From assembly GCF_008831285.2 (NCBI RefSeq), contig NC_045139.1, forward strand, positions 17,032,354-17,096,353: a DNA stretch of 64,000 nucleotides, given 5' to 3'. The stretch's first letter is position 1. Each line of letters starts with the position of its first letter. The translations under genes and the position numbers were made by a program. Positions 38,660 through 51,500 of the stretch are shown piece after piece. This DNA comes from Nymphaea colorata. Taxonomy: Eukaryota; Streptophyta; Magnoliopsida; Nymphaeales; Nymphaeaceae. The notes beneath the pieces are model-generated. The model did no database searches. It was not told the origin of the DNA and was given only the letters and a program-made list of their open reading frames with translations.

Positions 38660-38822
38660 ACACAGGACCATGCACTTCCCTCTTACAGTTTAGTGAATCC
38701 CAAATTCCTTCGGCCATTACTTCTTCCTCGTCCTACTATAATATTAGTACTGCTGCTCCCACTGTTTATAATTCCAGTTTGTGTTACTGAGTTAGTAGGG
38801 TGAGTTGAATATCAGGCTGTAG

Positions 38823-39795
38823 ATGGAATCGCAGAATCAGATTCAACAGGAGGATGGCAATGGTGGTGGTGGTGCAGGAGGAGGCAGCAACAAGAGTAGC
38901 TTTTTGTGCAGGCAGTCGAGCACCAGGTGGATACCAACAGCGGAGCAGATACGTATTCTGAGAGAGCTCTATTATAACAATGGGGTGAGGTCTCCCAGTG
39001 CCGAGCAGATACAGAAGATATCGGCCAGGCTCAGGCAGTATGGCAAGATAGAGGGGAAAAACGTGTTCTACTGGTTCCAGAACCACAAGGCGAGGGAGAG
39101 ACAGAAGAAGAGGCTGAGCACCGACGCGGCCGTGCAGCAGAGGTGCGCTGCCGTCGGGTGGAGCTCCTGCTCCGACGATTTCTCTCCCAAGTTCACCTCC
39201 TCCTCCACTTCCCTCCTCCATACCAGTGCTCCTGGTGCACCCACCAACTACAACCTTCTCCCTCTCTCTAGATATCTCTTCCTCTCTGTTGTCTGATTTT
39301 TTCTTCTTTCTTGAAGCAGGAATTTCTTCGTGTGGAGCAAGCATAGTCTGTGGGGGGCAGATGACTGGTGTTAGCTCTGCCCTGGTGGAAAGAGGTAGCT
39401 TTCGGGTAAGAGAAAACGGCGGCCAACCAGACTTTGTTTTCAGTTCTGTTTTCGTATCTTGTTAGCCGCCTATTTACAGAGAGAGAGAGAGAGAGGGAGA
39501 GAGAACAGTTTCTTCCCCTTGATTTTTTCAGAACACCATGATGCCCTCTCTTCTCGCATGTAGATTATTCCATATCGTATCTTTTCAGTCATACCATATA
39601 CCATCACAGCCAGAATATCCTCTCATACTGCCTCTTCCTTTAGATTTTAACTACATTTACACAAACAGACACACCCACAGAGACGCAGAGTTGATGAGAA
39701 TGAAATTTAAAACATTTTATATTGAAATTTTCGGTGGGTCGGGAATGTTTGCTGCCTATCTCATTGGTACCAAACGTCTTCTGTGGGTCACACTC

Positions 39796-39830
<35 letters not shown>

Positions 39831-40498
39831 TGAAGCACACGTACTGACGAAAGAATACTGTGCGGCAGCTTCCACATCTTTGACTTAACGGCCCCATCAT
39901 GTTATCTTATGGCTTTTAATTCTTTTACTGGTCAGATCTCGACATCTAAGATGCCATGACCATAACTTGTTCCTTACCAACATAATGTATAAGCAAATAA
40001 ACAAAATAAATAAGAATCTTTGGTTGGTAGGTTGAATCTTCATGTCTATGGTTTGTTTTGCTTGTTAGATCCCAACAATGGCGGAATATGAATCTGTTTA
40101 AATGCTGAATATCTTGAAGTTGTTGAATGATAAATGCTGTTCTTGTGCGGCAGGACCGGTACTGGGAGGGTGGCTTCTGTTCAGGGTCGACTGGGGGGAT
40201 GACCGAGACGAGTGCGGACACGTATGGTTGTTTCGGCCAACATGATTCGGACGAGACGCATGGGGCGGACGGGGACATCGAGACTCTTCAGCTCTTCCCC
40301 CTGCGTGGTGGGGAAAACTCGGAAATCGGTTCTGACAAGCCGGAAGCAGACGAGTTCTATCCGAGCTGGTACTTCGGCGACGCCGGCGGCGAACAAGGAG
40401 CGTCCCTTGAGCTCACGCTCGGCTCCTTCCCCACCGCCGATGGCTTCCTCCGGGGGTCCGGCTCCGCTGGCATAGGTGGGTTCTGTCCCGGTTCTTAA
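38823..40498 (+). CDS. WUS: WUSCHEL homeobox transcription factor
   Basis: Exons 38823-39234, 39320-39405 and 40154-40498 join in frame to 280 aa. The first donor (CCTG|GTGCAC, 39234) is inferred from phase; 39225 is an alternative. The WUS-type homeodomain spans residues 33-97 ([19 protein letters not shown] ... [19 protein letters not shown]), preceded by a Gly-rich stretch and CRQS. The segment ALVERGSFR is spliced to DRYWEGG, resembling the middle block of dicot WUS proteins. An acidic stretch (about 197-208) leads into the WUS box TLQLFPL (210-216), and an EAR repressor motif LELTL follows (251-255). WUS keeps the shoot-apex stem cells undifferentiated and recruits TOPLESS corepressors through the WUS box and EAR motif; it acts in the nucleus and moves between cells. 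Unlike Arabidopsis WUS, about 25 residues follow the EAR motif. WUS rather than another WOX is supported by having both motifs. Confidence 0.93.
39479..39503. repeat. (GA)n microsatellite in WUS intron 2
   Basis: AG repeats inside the 748-base second WUS intron; a second AG run lies at 39798-39826. Confidence 0.9.
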
Positions 40499-40667
40499 CC
40501 GGCCTAGACATTTCTTTTCGGTACTTGTCGAGAATCGGGTGTCCGAGTTTTTGATCGACTTGGGCATCGACCACCTGTCTCGCTTCTCCTTTCTTTAGTG
40601 TCTCCCACGTGTGCCACTGTGATCTTCGGTTCGTGTTCAGTGCACCATCATCTGAACAATGTAATTG

Positions 40668-40714
<47 letters not shown>

Positions 40715-43503
40715 GCTCTCTTTCCCTCTACCCTTTGCAGTAACTTAAAACAGCAGCTACTTTTCATGATTTTTGTTCTAAAAGACATCGAATCAAACCC
40801 TAATATAAGTTTAATACCATATGCTAAAGTATCAAAATACCATCTATTTTGAACATATCGGTATATTGCTAATAACCTACAAGCAATCTTTTGAATACAT
40901 ATGAAGGATCAAGAACATGTTGTTTTTGGGAGAGACTCTCTGTCTCTCTGTAGGATTACATAAATAAATATGAATTAATTACAGCACACTACAAGGGCAG
41001 GTGAATGTCCACTTAGATGCACGTGAACAGCATGATCTCTCATCGTTAATTTTGCTTTAATAATAAGTCTATCATTTAGACGCCCTAAAACTGACATCAT
41101 AATCATCCTCTTATTTAAGATCACGATCGCGTTCCTGATTTTGACAAGAGTGATTTATACGGTTGTGAATCAGCAAGATGTTCTTTTGAGATCTTCCTGA
41201 CTTGTTCGTTTTCAACAAAACCATTATTAACTTTCAGAGAGAGAGAGAGAGACAGAGAGAGCTGTTCACAGCTCACGTTAATGGTACTGAACTAAGCGAT
41301 GGTGACGTACTGCTGAGAAGGGATGAAGAGACTGCTACCTCCTACTGTTCGCAATATCCCTGGTTATCCCACAATAATGGGATAAATAACTGATCAGAAA
41401 CTGGGACAGCGTCTGAGCAGTCACTACCTCCAGCTGTAAACATTTAGATGGACTTCCCTTTAGCTATATATATTGAAATTCAGCAATGTACCATTGAAGC
41501 TTTGCGACAGCCCGAACTCTGGAGGAAAAATTGCAGACGCCCAACTTTACATACCATATATAATATCTGGATAAGTTGTCTATATATTAAAAAAGAGTTC
41601 TAACCTAGTTTACCCCAGATAAGTGAGTGTGAATCATATCCTGAAATAAAGGATAACATCTCTGGCTGGAGCATCCTTGTGAAAAGGTAAGCTGATGCTG
41701 CAGACGTTTTGATAACAAAAGGCAGTGTTATGAGTTTCTGATTAGTCCATGCACAGTCCATGCGTAAGTTAATAATTTCACAAAGAAAACTAATACTTGG
41801 GCCATCTTAACCAATTGATACTTGGATGTTTTTGTTCTTTAAATCCATTTAAGCATGAGATTGCAAATATTGGCGTACTTTTTTATCAATTCAGCCATTA
41901 TAACATCATTATCGGTACAGGTAATTAAAGCGTGCAAAAGGCATTTCTGAGATACGTAAACTCTCACATCTTAGCATTAATTTGGATGAAGAGCCTTACC
42001 TATCTAAATCCACGGATATTTAACAGGAAACTGCTTGCTAAACATGCAGTATATATATATATATATCAGATTTATTTTTCAGAACAAATGGTCCGATGTC
42101 GTTGGCTACCTTACAAGGTAGGCCATATGCGTAGCACAGAGAAGAGCAAGCTCTAGGAGAAGAGGCTGCTGCCTTTTCTTCCTTGTCTCTGTCAAACGAA
42201 GTTTTTTAGGACTCGACGCTCAAAACAAGGTCCTTCAGATTCACGCCTTCATGTCTGATAACTTTTTCATCTTCTCGACTATCTCGTTGTCTTTTTCTTC
42301 TTTCTCCTCTGCAATCTGATCTCCTCTCGTTTTCTTCTTCTTCTTTTCCTTCTTTCTCTCTGAGAATTTGTCGTCTCTACGAATACCCATGAAGATAACG
42401 TGACGTATTTGCTTTCGTTTGCATGCCCGCGCGTGCACCATAGCCTTCTCTATCTTTCGCTCTCTGAAAACAGTCAGGAAGAGGAAGCTCTAGATGGTTG
42501 GTTCCTTCAGCTCTCGCCTGAACTCTGAATCTCAGTTCAAGATTCACCGTCACCAGTTTTTGAAAGCATTGCGGTTTCTTCACCATATTTACCAACTGCT
42601 GTCCCATTTTAAAAGTGCAAATTTCTCGAAGGCAGGATTCATTTCTTGTTTTGCGGAAAATTTCGATATCATCTTATTAAAGGGAAAGGATCATAAAAAA
42701 TGCATGTCAGCTATATTGTAGCTTAACCGGCTGGTTATAGCAGGTTGATCTATATCCGCGGAACGTGAGACTTGGGGTTTAGATTTATGTTCGGATCTGA
42801 AGTGTGTCTTTGGATATTATATATCTTGAGTTCAGATTTCATAGAACATATGATGTTTATATATATCAGAGATTCGTTTTGTGTTAATGTAAACGATGAT
42901 ACATGCATACATACAAAGAGAAAATACTTCAGGTTGCATAAACAACATGAAAAAGGTTGATCCTCATTGCGAAATTTCTGCATGTAAAGTTCGACGAGCA
43001 TTAGAAATACAGGAGTTTATGCCTGGTTTTGTTAGTTGATGTTTGATGCATTCAATTATTAATATCAATTCAAAAGCACCCACAAGTGTTTCCAAGTTCT
43101 TGGTGAGAGACCGACTGAGATTCTTTTCAAGGAATTCACTTGTGTCTCAGACAAATAAACTGAATATCATTACTGCGCCTAGAACATCTGTTTCTTATGA
43201 ATTAAGTAAGGGACAATAATCAGGCCCTTTCAAATAGATTACCAAAGTATTTGTTGTATTACAACTTTTATAATATAAGTTCAAGAACAATTTGATAAAG
43301 AAATACATTAAATCAAACTTTTCTTTATGAAATGTCTAGTTTTAATAATTAAAATTTCAAGTTTTGATAACGTCAAAATTACATACAATTGTAGCCAAGC
43401 AACAAAAAATATGTCATAACAATCCAGAGCTTCACTATCTGTAGAAGAAGAGGGAGGAGTGCCGCAAGCTGCAGTAGTTTGATCAGCTTCTCCGAGGTTA
43501 ATA

Positions 43504-43528
43504 ACTGGTGATACGGCGTATTACCAGT
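43504..43528. repeat. Near-perfect 25-base palindrome
   Basis: ACTGGTGATACG and CGTATTACCAGT are inverted repeats of 12 bases with one mismatch around a single central G. No coding context was seen. Confidence 0.8.
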
Positions 43529-43784
43529 AGTTGGAGATGTGACGTGCGCCACCAAGCCGTGCAGCACGCGCCTTAAACATTGACAGTCGGGCGTGCTATC
43601 ACCATCGCTACGCTAGACTGCTGCAATTGAAGGCTACGTTGGGCGGCGGAAGTTGGCATTTTTCTAAAAACTATATCAATTAAATAATATATATTTTATC
43701 TTATTTCCCTTGTATATTGAATTATTTCGAGCTAGCTTTCATACTTAAAAGTACTAAAAAGACCATTTGATTGTCTATTTTCCT

Positions 43785-43820
<36 letters not shown>

Positions 43821-44091
43821 CATTTGGTGATTAATCATGCACATCATAAGGAAGCTCAATTAACTTTAGTTGAAGATAAGTTTTCAATCAACATAGTCTA
43901 TACAAATAATCTACATAGTCGTTTCATTTTTTTATTTTTTTAAACGCGACCTGTATCAAAGCTTCTTTGGTGATGTATTGAGTTTTGATTTTTGAAGGAC
44001 ACAACCTGTATCAAAGCTTCATTGGAGATGCCAAACTCAAGAAATAATAATTTTTTTAGATTAATTTTTTTGTAAATACACAAACAATTAA

Positions 44092-44110
44092 GTATATATA
44101 TATATATATA

Positions 44111-44142
<32 letters not shown>
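44092..44142. repeat. Compound microsatellite (TA)n(AG)n
   Basis: A TA run followed by AG repeats with one AAAG interruption. Confidence 0.9.
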
Positions 44143-44143
<1 letters not shown>

Positions 44144-44675
44144 AGAATGTCGGAACGGAAATCATGGGGCTCCATCGTTACACGTTATTTATTGATGGCA
44201 GAGGGAGGAAGGTTGATGTTGCAGGGTGCGTCGGAAGGAGCGAAAGCAGGCGAAGCGAAGTGCGGTTGGTTCCGGGTCGTGTACGGCGGGACGGGTTCCA
44301 TTTTTCGAACTTGGTGAAGGGAATAGCAATGATTAAGAGCGGATCCAAATCGAGTGCGCCCCGGATCTCCCTCTCCACTTTGCTCCTTCCCCTTCTTGTC
44401 GAGCTCTAGTTTACAACGGGTTAATTAGTTACGCTTTGTCAAATGAAGTTCATGTTTTTTTTTTTTGGGGTCTGTCGACGACAATTTAGTGAAAGCGTTA
44501 GAGTTTAGATGGTCCTGTCCGTCCATCCCTTGCCTTTTAAACAATCAGCAGTATGTTTTAGAAATGATTAAGTTTAATATATCTTCTTAATTAACAACAC
44601 ATGATATAGTTTCTCGTACTTATAAGATTGGACGGTTCACTTCAGTCTCCGTCTAATCTAGATATTGCACCGGAC

Positions 44676-44717
<42 letters not shown>

Positions 44718-45325
44718 TAAGTATGGGCTAGTTTGTACGTAGTGGTGCTCTTAAAATTTTTTGAGAATTTTTGAATTAGTGTCTCTCAACCCAAAATTCC
44801 TGGCTACACTACTACTAGGGGCCTGCGAGGTTTGCTTTGCATGGGAAGAGTTGGATTTGAAGATGGCCAGAATCTAAATGCACACTTTATACTCAGATTC
44901 TCTTATGCTTAGGCATCTTGATCCAATTGACTTCTACCTTATGTAAACAACACCCAATTCTTTCAAACAATGTCAAGGAAGCACAATAATGAGCAAGAAA
45001 AGCTTAGAGAAAAAGCAAAATCGATGCATATCTTTGTGAATAATTCAATGATGCTTTTGAGTTCATGGGCCAGCCGCATCTTGTTTTATCGAGAGGGGAC
45101 CCCAAGTTAGGAACCGACCAAAAGCTTTTTTAGACGTTCTTTTGCAAAAAGAAACAAAAAGGTCTATTTCTAGGGGTTCTTCTTCCATTACAAGCTTAAT
45201 AATGCACCACAACCAATCATAATATATAATGCAATACAACCAATAATTTATAATATAATTGAGCATCTTCTTGCTGTTGTCACTGCCTGCCATGTGCCCG
45301 CATCGAGTTCGACACCCGGCTGATT

Positions 45326-45781
45326 TCACTGTGATGGTGCAACAAGTGTTGAGGTAATAGGTTCATTTACCACAGCGTTTGAGGACACAGTCACTGGGTT
45401 TCCTTCTAATTTGAGCATCAAATGGGTGAGTATCTCTATAATCAGCTTGTTGAACTCTTCTTGGTCAAGTGTGCTCTCTTCTCCTGCTTTCACCATTTCA
45501 AACACTTGAGCAGTTGCTGCATCCATCTGCAATCACCATGAAAGAGCATTCAGTGTATGGGGGGAGCAGAAGCATGGATGAGTCAGAAGAATAGAAAGCT
45601 GCTGGATAAATTGGATCTGGATATGGCAGACCTGATCCACGGTGCCGTAAGCGGGAAGGCTCACTGCTGGAGCTATGACATCCAAGGCAACACGTAGATA
45701 CTCCCTTGAGAGCTGTCCTTGCTGATCCTTTGGTAGGGATTTCCATGCTGAGTCTAGTGCCTGCAAAAAAAACCCAGTAAA

Positions 45782-45844
<63 letters not shown>

Positions 45845-46922
45845 CAAAAACTCTCTTTCTTGCATTAAATGTTAAAAAGTAAGCATTCGTAGGAAAATAG
45901 TTGCTTGAGTTGCCAAAAGTGATAGATACATTAGACACTTTCTTAGGAAGTGGACACTTTCATCATCACATTCACAAAACACCATGACCAACATAAAAAA
46001 TCATGCTTTTCCCCGCGCAAAAGTAGAAAAGGATCAAAATTTCAGTCCTTGTGAGAGCCGATTTTCCCGTGTGCCAAGATTTTCGAGTCTTCATATCAAA
46101 GCTTTCAGACACGAAAAATCAAGTTCATGTGGTTGTAAAGGAAAACCTCCATGAAAAATATATAAATAGTGCCTTTCGCTTGATTGTGTATGTGAGTCAC
46201 AAACACTAACAGTTTGCTGTTAGAAATCACAAGAGCAAGCAAATATTTCATGATTTTCTCTCTTGAACAAGTCTTCCTATTTGTTTATAAGATTCAAACA
46301 AGAGTGGCGAAAGGAGATCTGTCCTGGGGCATGCAGTTGGATGGACTTACCTGATCCATTTGATAATTGTTAGAGAAGAGCCTCTTTATGCCACTTCCAT
46401 CAAATATTTTCTCACTATGGGCAACTATTACAGGCTGATCCTTCAGTTTAGCCACAACATTTCCCAGAACTTTCTTAAGCGACTCAAAGAAGATCTCTTG
46501 AGATATTGGGCCCTCGTTCCTTGGTAAATCACTTAGTTGCAGAGATGGCTCCACGATGTTAGCATGGACCTGAAGTCGGTATTAAGATGTATATAACCAC
46601 AGAACAAACTTCACAAGGTATTAAAGAATCAAAGTTCAACACCATTCTATTATTTTGAGTTTTTTTAGAAAGACTCACCCATGGATCAGATGTTGGTGGC
46701 ATTCCATGGTCCACAGTAAGCTTGTTCAAGGCCTTAACAGTGCACTCATGTATGTCGTTTGCATCTGCAATTTCTGAATACATGCTAGTTGCGATGGTCT
46801 CCAGCTGAGGTGCAGCAAGAAATTCTTGAAGATCTTCGCCATCAATACGAAGAATTAGGATGGGATCGCGCTCCGATCCAGAAGCCATGCCTCGGACGTA
46901 ATCAGGGGTCACTTCTTTGAAA
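45326..46922 (-). CDS. SCS-like calcium-sensor-family protein, short form
   Basis: Four exons on the minus strand: 46679-46922, 46351-46569, 45632-45760 and 45326-45526, all with GT-AG borders and in frame, stopping at TGA 45326-45328. The best start is ATG 46888, giving 252 aa; the first visible exon opens in phase 2 (F-K-E-V) after an acceptor at 46923-46925. Blocks such as RDPILILRIDGEDL, ALNKLTVDHGMPP, DQPVIVAHSEKIFDGSGIKRL, REYLRVALDVIAP and LEGNPVTVSSN match the plant EF-hand family that includes Arabidopsis At4g38810 (SnRK2-interacting calcium sensor, SCS). Long members carry an N-terminal EF-hand pair; I cannot find that exon in the 1.6 kb up to the next gene. Arabidopsis also makes a short form without the N-terminal EF-hand, so this may be a natural short gene or a truncated copy. 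SCS inhibits SnRK2 kinases; that role here is inferred from family only. Confidence 0.8.
45782..45842. repeat. Compound microsatellite (CT)n(AT)n
   Basis: Lies in an intron of the SCS-like gene; the reverse complement of the (AT)n(AG)n type seen elsewhere in the window. Confidence 0.95.
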
Positions 46923-46925
46923 CTG

Positions 46926-48570
46926 AAATTTGCCTACTTCTGCATCTTTTCCATATGCAAATAATCGCTAATTTGTAAGTTGGTCTATTTCTGTTATTTT
47001 GGAGATAACAAACAATGAAAACCAGTGGATGTAGCCAACTTAGTTAAAAATGATCATTGAACCTTTCTGCCGATACTGGGGCCAATTTGAAACTAAATTT
47101 GCACTACGATCTCTTAATGTCGATGCTAATTTTAAAAAGCCAAGTTATAAGAGAACAAGTTAATTTTCTGAAAGGAACAGAGCGTATATGAGCTTCAATT
47201 ACTAGAAAATTTCAAGAAACCACCTTAACTGACACAAGTACTTCCTGATATATTAGTGCAGTGCAAATTTCTTACTGCAAACTATTTTAGAACTTACATG
47301 ACGATTAGTACGATTGGAGTTAAAGAAAAGAAGCTCAAGAGATTAGCTACTATCACCTCACGATATATGTGATCGAATCTGCATAGGAAACCCTGCTGGC
47401 AGGGAATCTGAGAGCGGCACCTAATGTTGGCCTTCGCAGGGATGATCTCCTTCACAGACAGCTCCTCTCGTGGCTTTGATCAAGGCGCTGAACATTGTGA
47501 TTCTATGAAGTTGCCAAAACACTTGGTTGCTGAAGAAAGCATGTCGTCTCAAGTTCCACGGTTTTCTTGTGTACGGGCGCTTCTTTTTAGCTGTATGGAT
47601 TGATCTTTATTGGTGATGAAGAGAAGATCGTGAGCCACCAACTAGTGGTTGGGACACGTGTGAGGTTGGACGGTGGCTCTCTGCCACAAGCAAAAGAAAG
47701 TGGTGCTGTCTATGTAGTCAATTCCTTGATTCCGAAGGGTTTGTATATGGACAAAACGATGGTGCTTTCATTCATTTGAGCTATACCAATAATAATAATA
47801 ATAATAATAGCTCTTAAAATCAAGGTAGCTATTCTATAGACTTTTATTCTCCAAAAATCAGTCGTCGTTCTAAACTTCTAACAGCCTTTACGTGGTTTCT
47901 TGTTTCAGAAGGGTCATCGTAAAATCTATTAAAATATTATTCTCTTCTTATTTCGTAATTTACTGCTTTACTAATGGAAGCAGCATATTTAACACTACAA
48001 ACTTTTTACCCACTTTTTGACAGGTAGACCCACCAGGGAGCAGAGAACTTCCCTTTTGCATAACTCACTTTAAAGCGAGCTATGCACACCAAGAATCATG
48101 AAATTATTGACATTGTTCAATTAAACATACACCGTCTAACCAGGTACACTTGTGAGTTTTATCTTTAATATTTTTTATAAAGGGGATCCCCTTGTCCAGT
48201 TAGCAAGGTACAAAAACAGCCACACATCCTACTCCCGATCAAATGAAATATTCAAAGGTTCAGCGTGCCGTTGATCGTAACACATTAGTAGACACCATCA
48301 AAGATTCTGTTTGTACAGCTATTGCCAAAAGGAAACCAGAGCCAGTTTACATGGCATCGCACAGAGTTCAAAATATGACAAGTATCCGATAAAATTGGAA
48401 CAGAATTTATCGCGTTAAACAGATTTAGTTGAACAAATCAATCAAAGCTCCATGCCGCCTCACCAATCTATTTACAAGAACAAAATGATGTCGAAAATGG
48501 CAGTTGATGACAAGTATATGAGCACACTAGATAGAATATGGTTATTTAAAGACACATGATTCCAAAAAGA
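46926..48570. other. Upstream region of the SCS-like gene
   Basis: No coding exon recognised. A short minus-strand frame at about 47424-47495 could be a 5'-leader upstream frame. An (AAT)n run lies at 47788-47809. The right end would hold the 3' UTR of the ALKBH9-like gene. Confidence 0.45.
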
Positions 48571-51500
48571 TTAGCGCCTTGATCTCCTTGGCCCGCCCCT
48601 TGATCTATTTGCAGAACTACGAGTTCCAGAAAATCGGGTACTTCCTGAATGAAAAGGATTACCCTGATATCGTTCTTTTTCCCCTGAAAAATTTTCATGA
48701 TTTCGATGTTTATCCGATTCACTTCTCCTTATTTGGTTGGCACTGTATGGAAGAGGCTCAATATCTTGTAAATCTTTTTCCGGTACAAACCCAACTGGAC
48801 GTTTGCTATCATCCATCTTTCTGAACGTGACAGAGATCCTGGTAAAGAGAGTTGTTTTCAATTGAAAAAGAGAAGAAAGGGATTTTTTTTCACTTCATGG
48901 TAAATTTTAGACAAAAACTTCTACCTTTTGGAAGGGACTCCTGGAACACAATGTTTGGCCACGTCTGCTCCCTTCCCATTCAAGACCAAAACTGATCTGC
49001 AAGCTCAAAACAACATGGAACATAAACTTCACAAAACTGAAATCAAGCACAGTGGAGGCATACTGGGTTGCAGAGATCAAAAAAACAAGTTACCCTAATG
49101 GCAGCGGTATAGCTACTGCACCCGAAAACTCTCCTGGACCAATAGCCTTCAAGTTTGTTCCAAAGATGATGTTACACTCGCTGAGAAATGAAACTGTACA
49201 AAACGGCCTGACAAAGTCGTGGTGATCTATATGTGGGGGTATGCAATCTCCAACGTCATAAATGTTTACAATGCAACTGTCAGGGATGCATGAAGGTGGA
49301 AGCACATGCCACCCAACCAACCGTCGAATCATAACCTTGAAAAGTGGAGGAAGAGGATCAGCAATTTCTTGACGCAATATTCCCGGCGGATTGCCATTTT
49401 TATCCTGCAATGACATGGGCAAGTGCCAACAAGATGAGAAGCAAAAACATCTTCAGTTTCTTACGTGTAGATCCTTCAACACCCACTCACCTGAGCATAG
49501 TTATAGCAACAACCAAACTGGATTGTAACACGCCCTTTGCCACGCATCCATTTTTCCGGTTCGGAATATGTACGAGCTGGAAGCAAACTAGCATATCAGA
49601 CACTCAGTTTCATATGAAGCAGGTTTCAGATATTAATCATTCTTTCATGTCAAACAGAAAATCAAGCAATCAGACATAAACCACATCATTAAAAAATCAT
49701 ATGCTTCTCCAACAAATACCAAGAAGGGTTTAACTTCAAATTTCGAAATCCAGTCACATCAGCCGAACACTAAACTGGTACTCAGCACAGGGAAATGAAA
49801 AGGAGAAGCAAATGCTTAGTCAACTATTCCCTTCTTGAAATGAAGAGGAGTTTCCAATGCATAACCTATGTGGTTGGGTTTAGACTTGCATAACAACTAT
49901 CCATCTTCTGAAAGACTGCATAGCATCTGCCTGAAAGCAACTACCTGAATCAGACTTCACATCAGACATAACTATCCTCAAACTTTGAAGGTACCAAATG
50001 ACTGAATGAAAGCAGCCCCTTCCCAGGTCTGACAAGGACCCTTAGGTCCCATATGTCTAATGCCATGAGCGACTCATTCATGGCAAATTACAGGATACAT
50101 TAAACATGGTTTAGACATATCAAAGAACATCGTGGATCTTAAGAAATAAGCATAGTAGCATACCATATTGATATCAAACATATGTACCTTACATGGCGTA
50201 ATTTTGCAACCAACCACAATAATTCTCAATATTACACCAGGTTAACATTTCAATGCTGCATCCCTGTATTGTTTCACGTTTCAACAGCACAATCTCACAA
50301 GCCAATTATATCAATTCTGACATTGCAGAAAGATCATTCTTCACATTTCCACATAATCTTGAAAATTAGCTTATAAGCATCATAAAAAGAACATCAAATG
50401 CCAATAAACTGGATGATGATCTCCAAATTATAACATCCCTTTCGTATGCAAAGGACAACGAAGAAGATACTTGGAGTAATCCCTTCATATCTCCATCAGA
50501 TTTTCGTTTTATAATACTGTAGCACCATACTACAGTTTGTCCGCTTCCGGATAGGTGTGCACATGTCAACTTTAGCACTTAAACAATCTAGATTCTTAAG
50601 CCATTTTAAACACCAGTTTGGCTTTCACTTGATAGAATATGTATGTGGAGGCTGTGGGCATTGTATTCCTGTGATAAGGTATACAAGCCAGCTTGAAACT
50701 GGCTTCTAAGTCCTAACAACCCTGTTTTTCGCTATTAGATGCTTACCTAAGAGTTTTTCTTCATATTAGGCACCAAAAAAATATAAATTACAAGGACGGA
50801 CTTCTGTGATCATTCAGTTTAGGGTTTTATTGAAACTAGTATACAAAATAAAGCAAACAATCAGATTCTTAAGCCATTTCACTTGATAGAATATGTTTGT
50901 GGAGGCTCTGGGCATTGTATTCCTGTAACAAGGTATACAAGCCAGCTTGGAACTGGCTTCTAAGTCCTAACTACCCTGTTGTTTGCTATTAGATGCTTAC
51001 CTAAGAAATTTTATTCTTATTAGGCAACAAAAAAATATGAATTACAAGGATGGGGTTCTGGGATCATTCAGTTTAGGGTTTCACTGAAACTATTATACAA
51101 AAATAAAGCAAAAGTGGCTACCAAAGAAAGAAAGTATAGTATAGCTTCTGCTTTCTTAATTTAAGACTAGGTGCATTTTGTTCCTAAAATAGGAGGCAAA
51201 GGTATAGCATCAATGCAGAATTTCCCTACCATAACTGTGTTCTAGACTTTCAAATATAAAGATTTATAAATGCAGATGAAATATGCACATCTATAAAACG
51301 AATATTCTGATTCCACTTATACGAGTTTTGTATCCATAAACTCCTAAGCATGTAATCACCATGATGTATAAATTCATTCTAATTTAGTGCAAAGCAAAAT
51401 TGCAATCTTCTATCTCAAACACAACTATATACACTCTCAACCCAAATGTAAAGGGCTGGGATTACTTTCACATTGGATCACAAGAAGGCTGCCAAGGGAC

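Larger units (their letters stand above)
40499..45325. other. Intergenic region between WUS and the SCS-like gene
   Basis: No gene recognised. It contains (CT)n at about 40673-40711 just after WUS, several (AT)n runs (43787-43819, 44675-44714), a compound run (44092-44142) and a 25-base palindrome (43504-43528). Frames at 42494-42721 and 44164-44409 are open but match nothing I know. Confidence 0.5.

Noticed and set aside
38823..40498. Assignment as WOX1, WOX2, WOX4 or WOX5 instead of WUS
   Set aside because: The homeodomain details together with both an acidic/WUS-box segment and an EAR motif fit WUS best.
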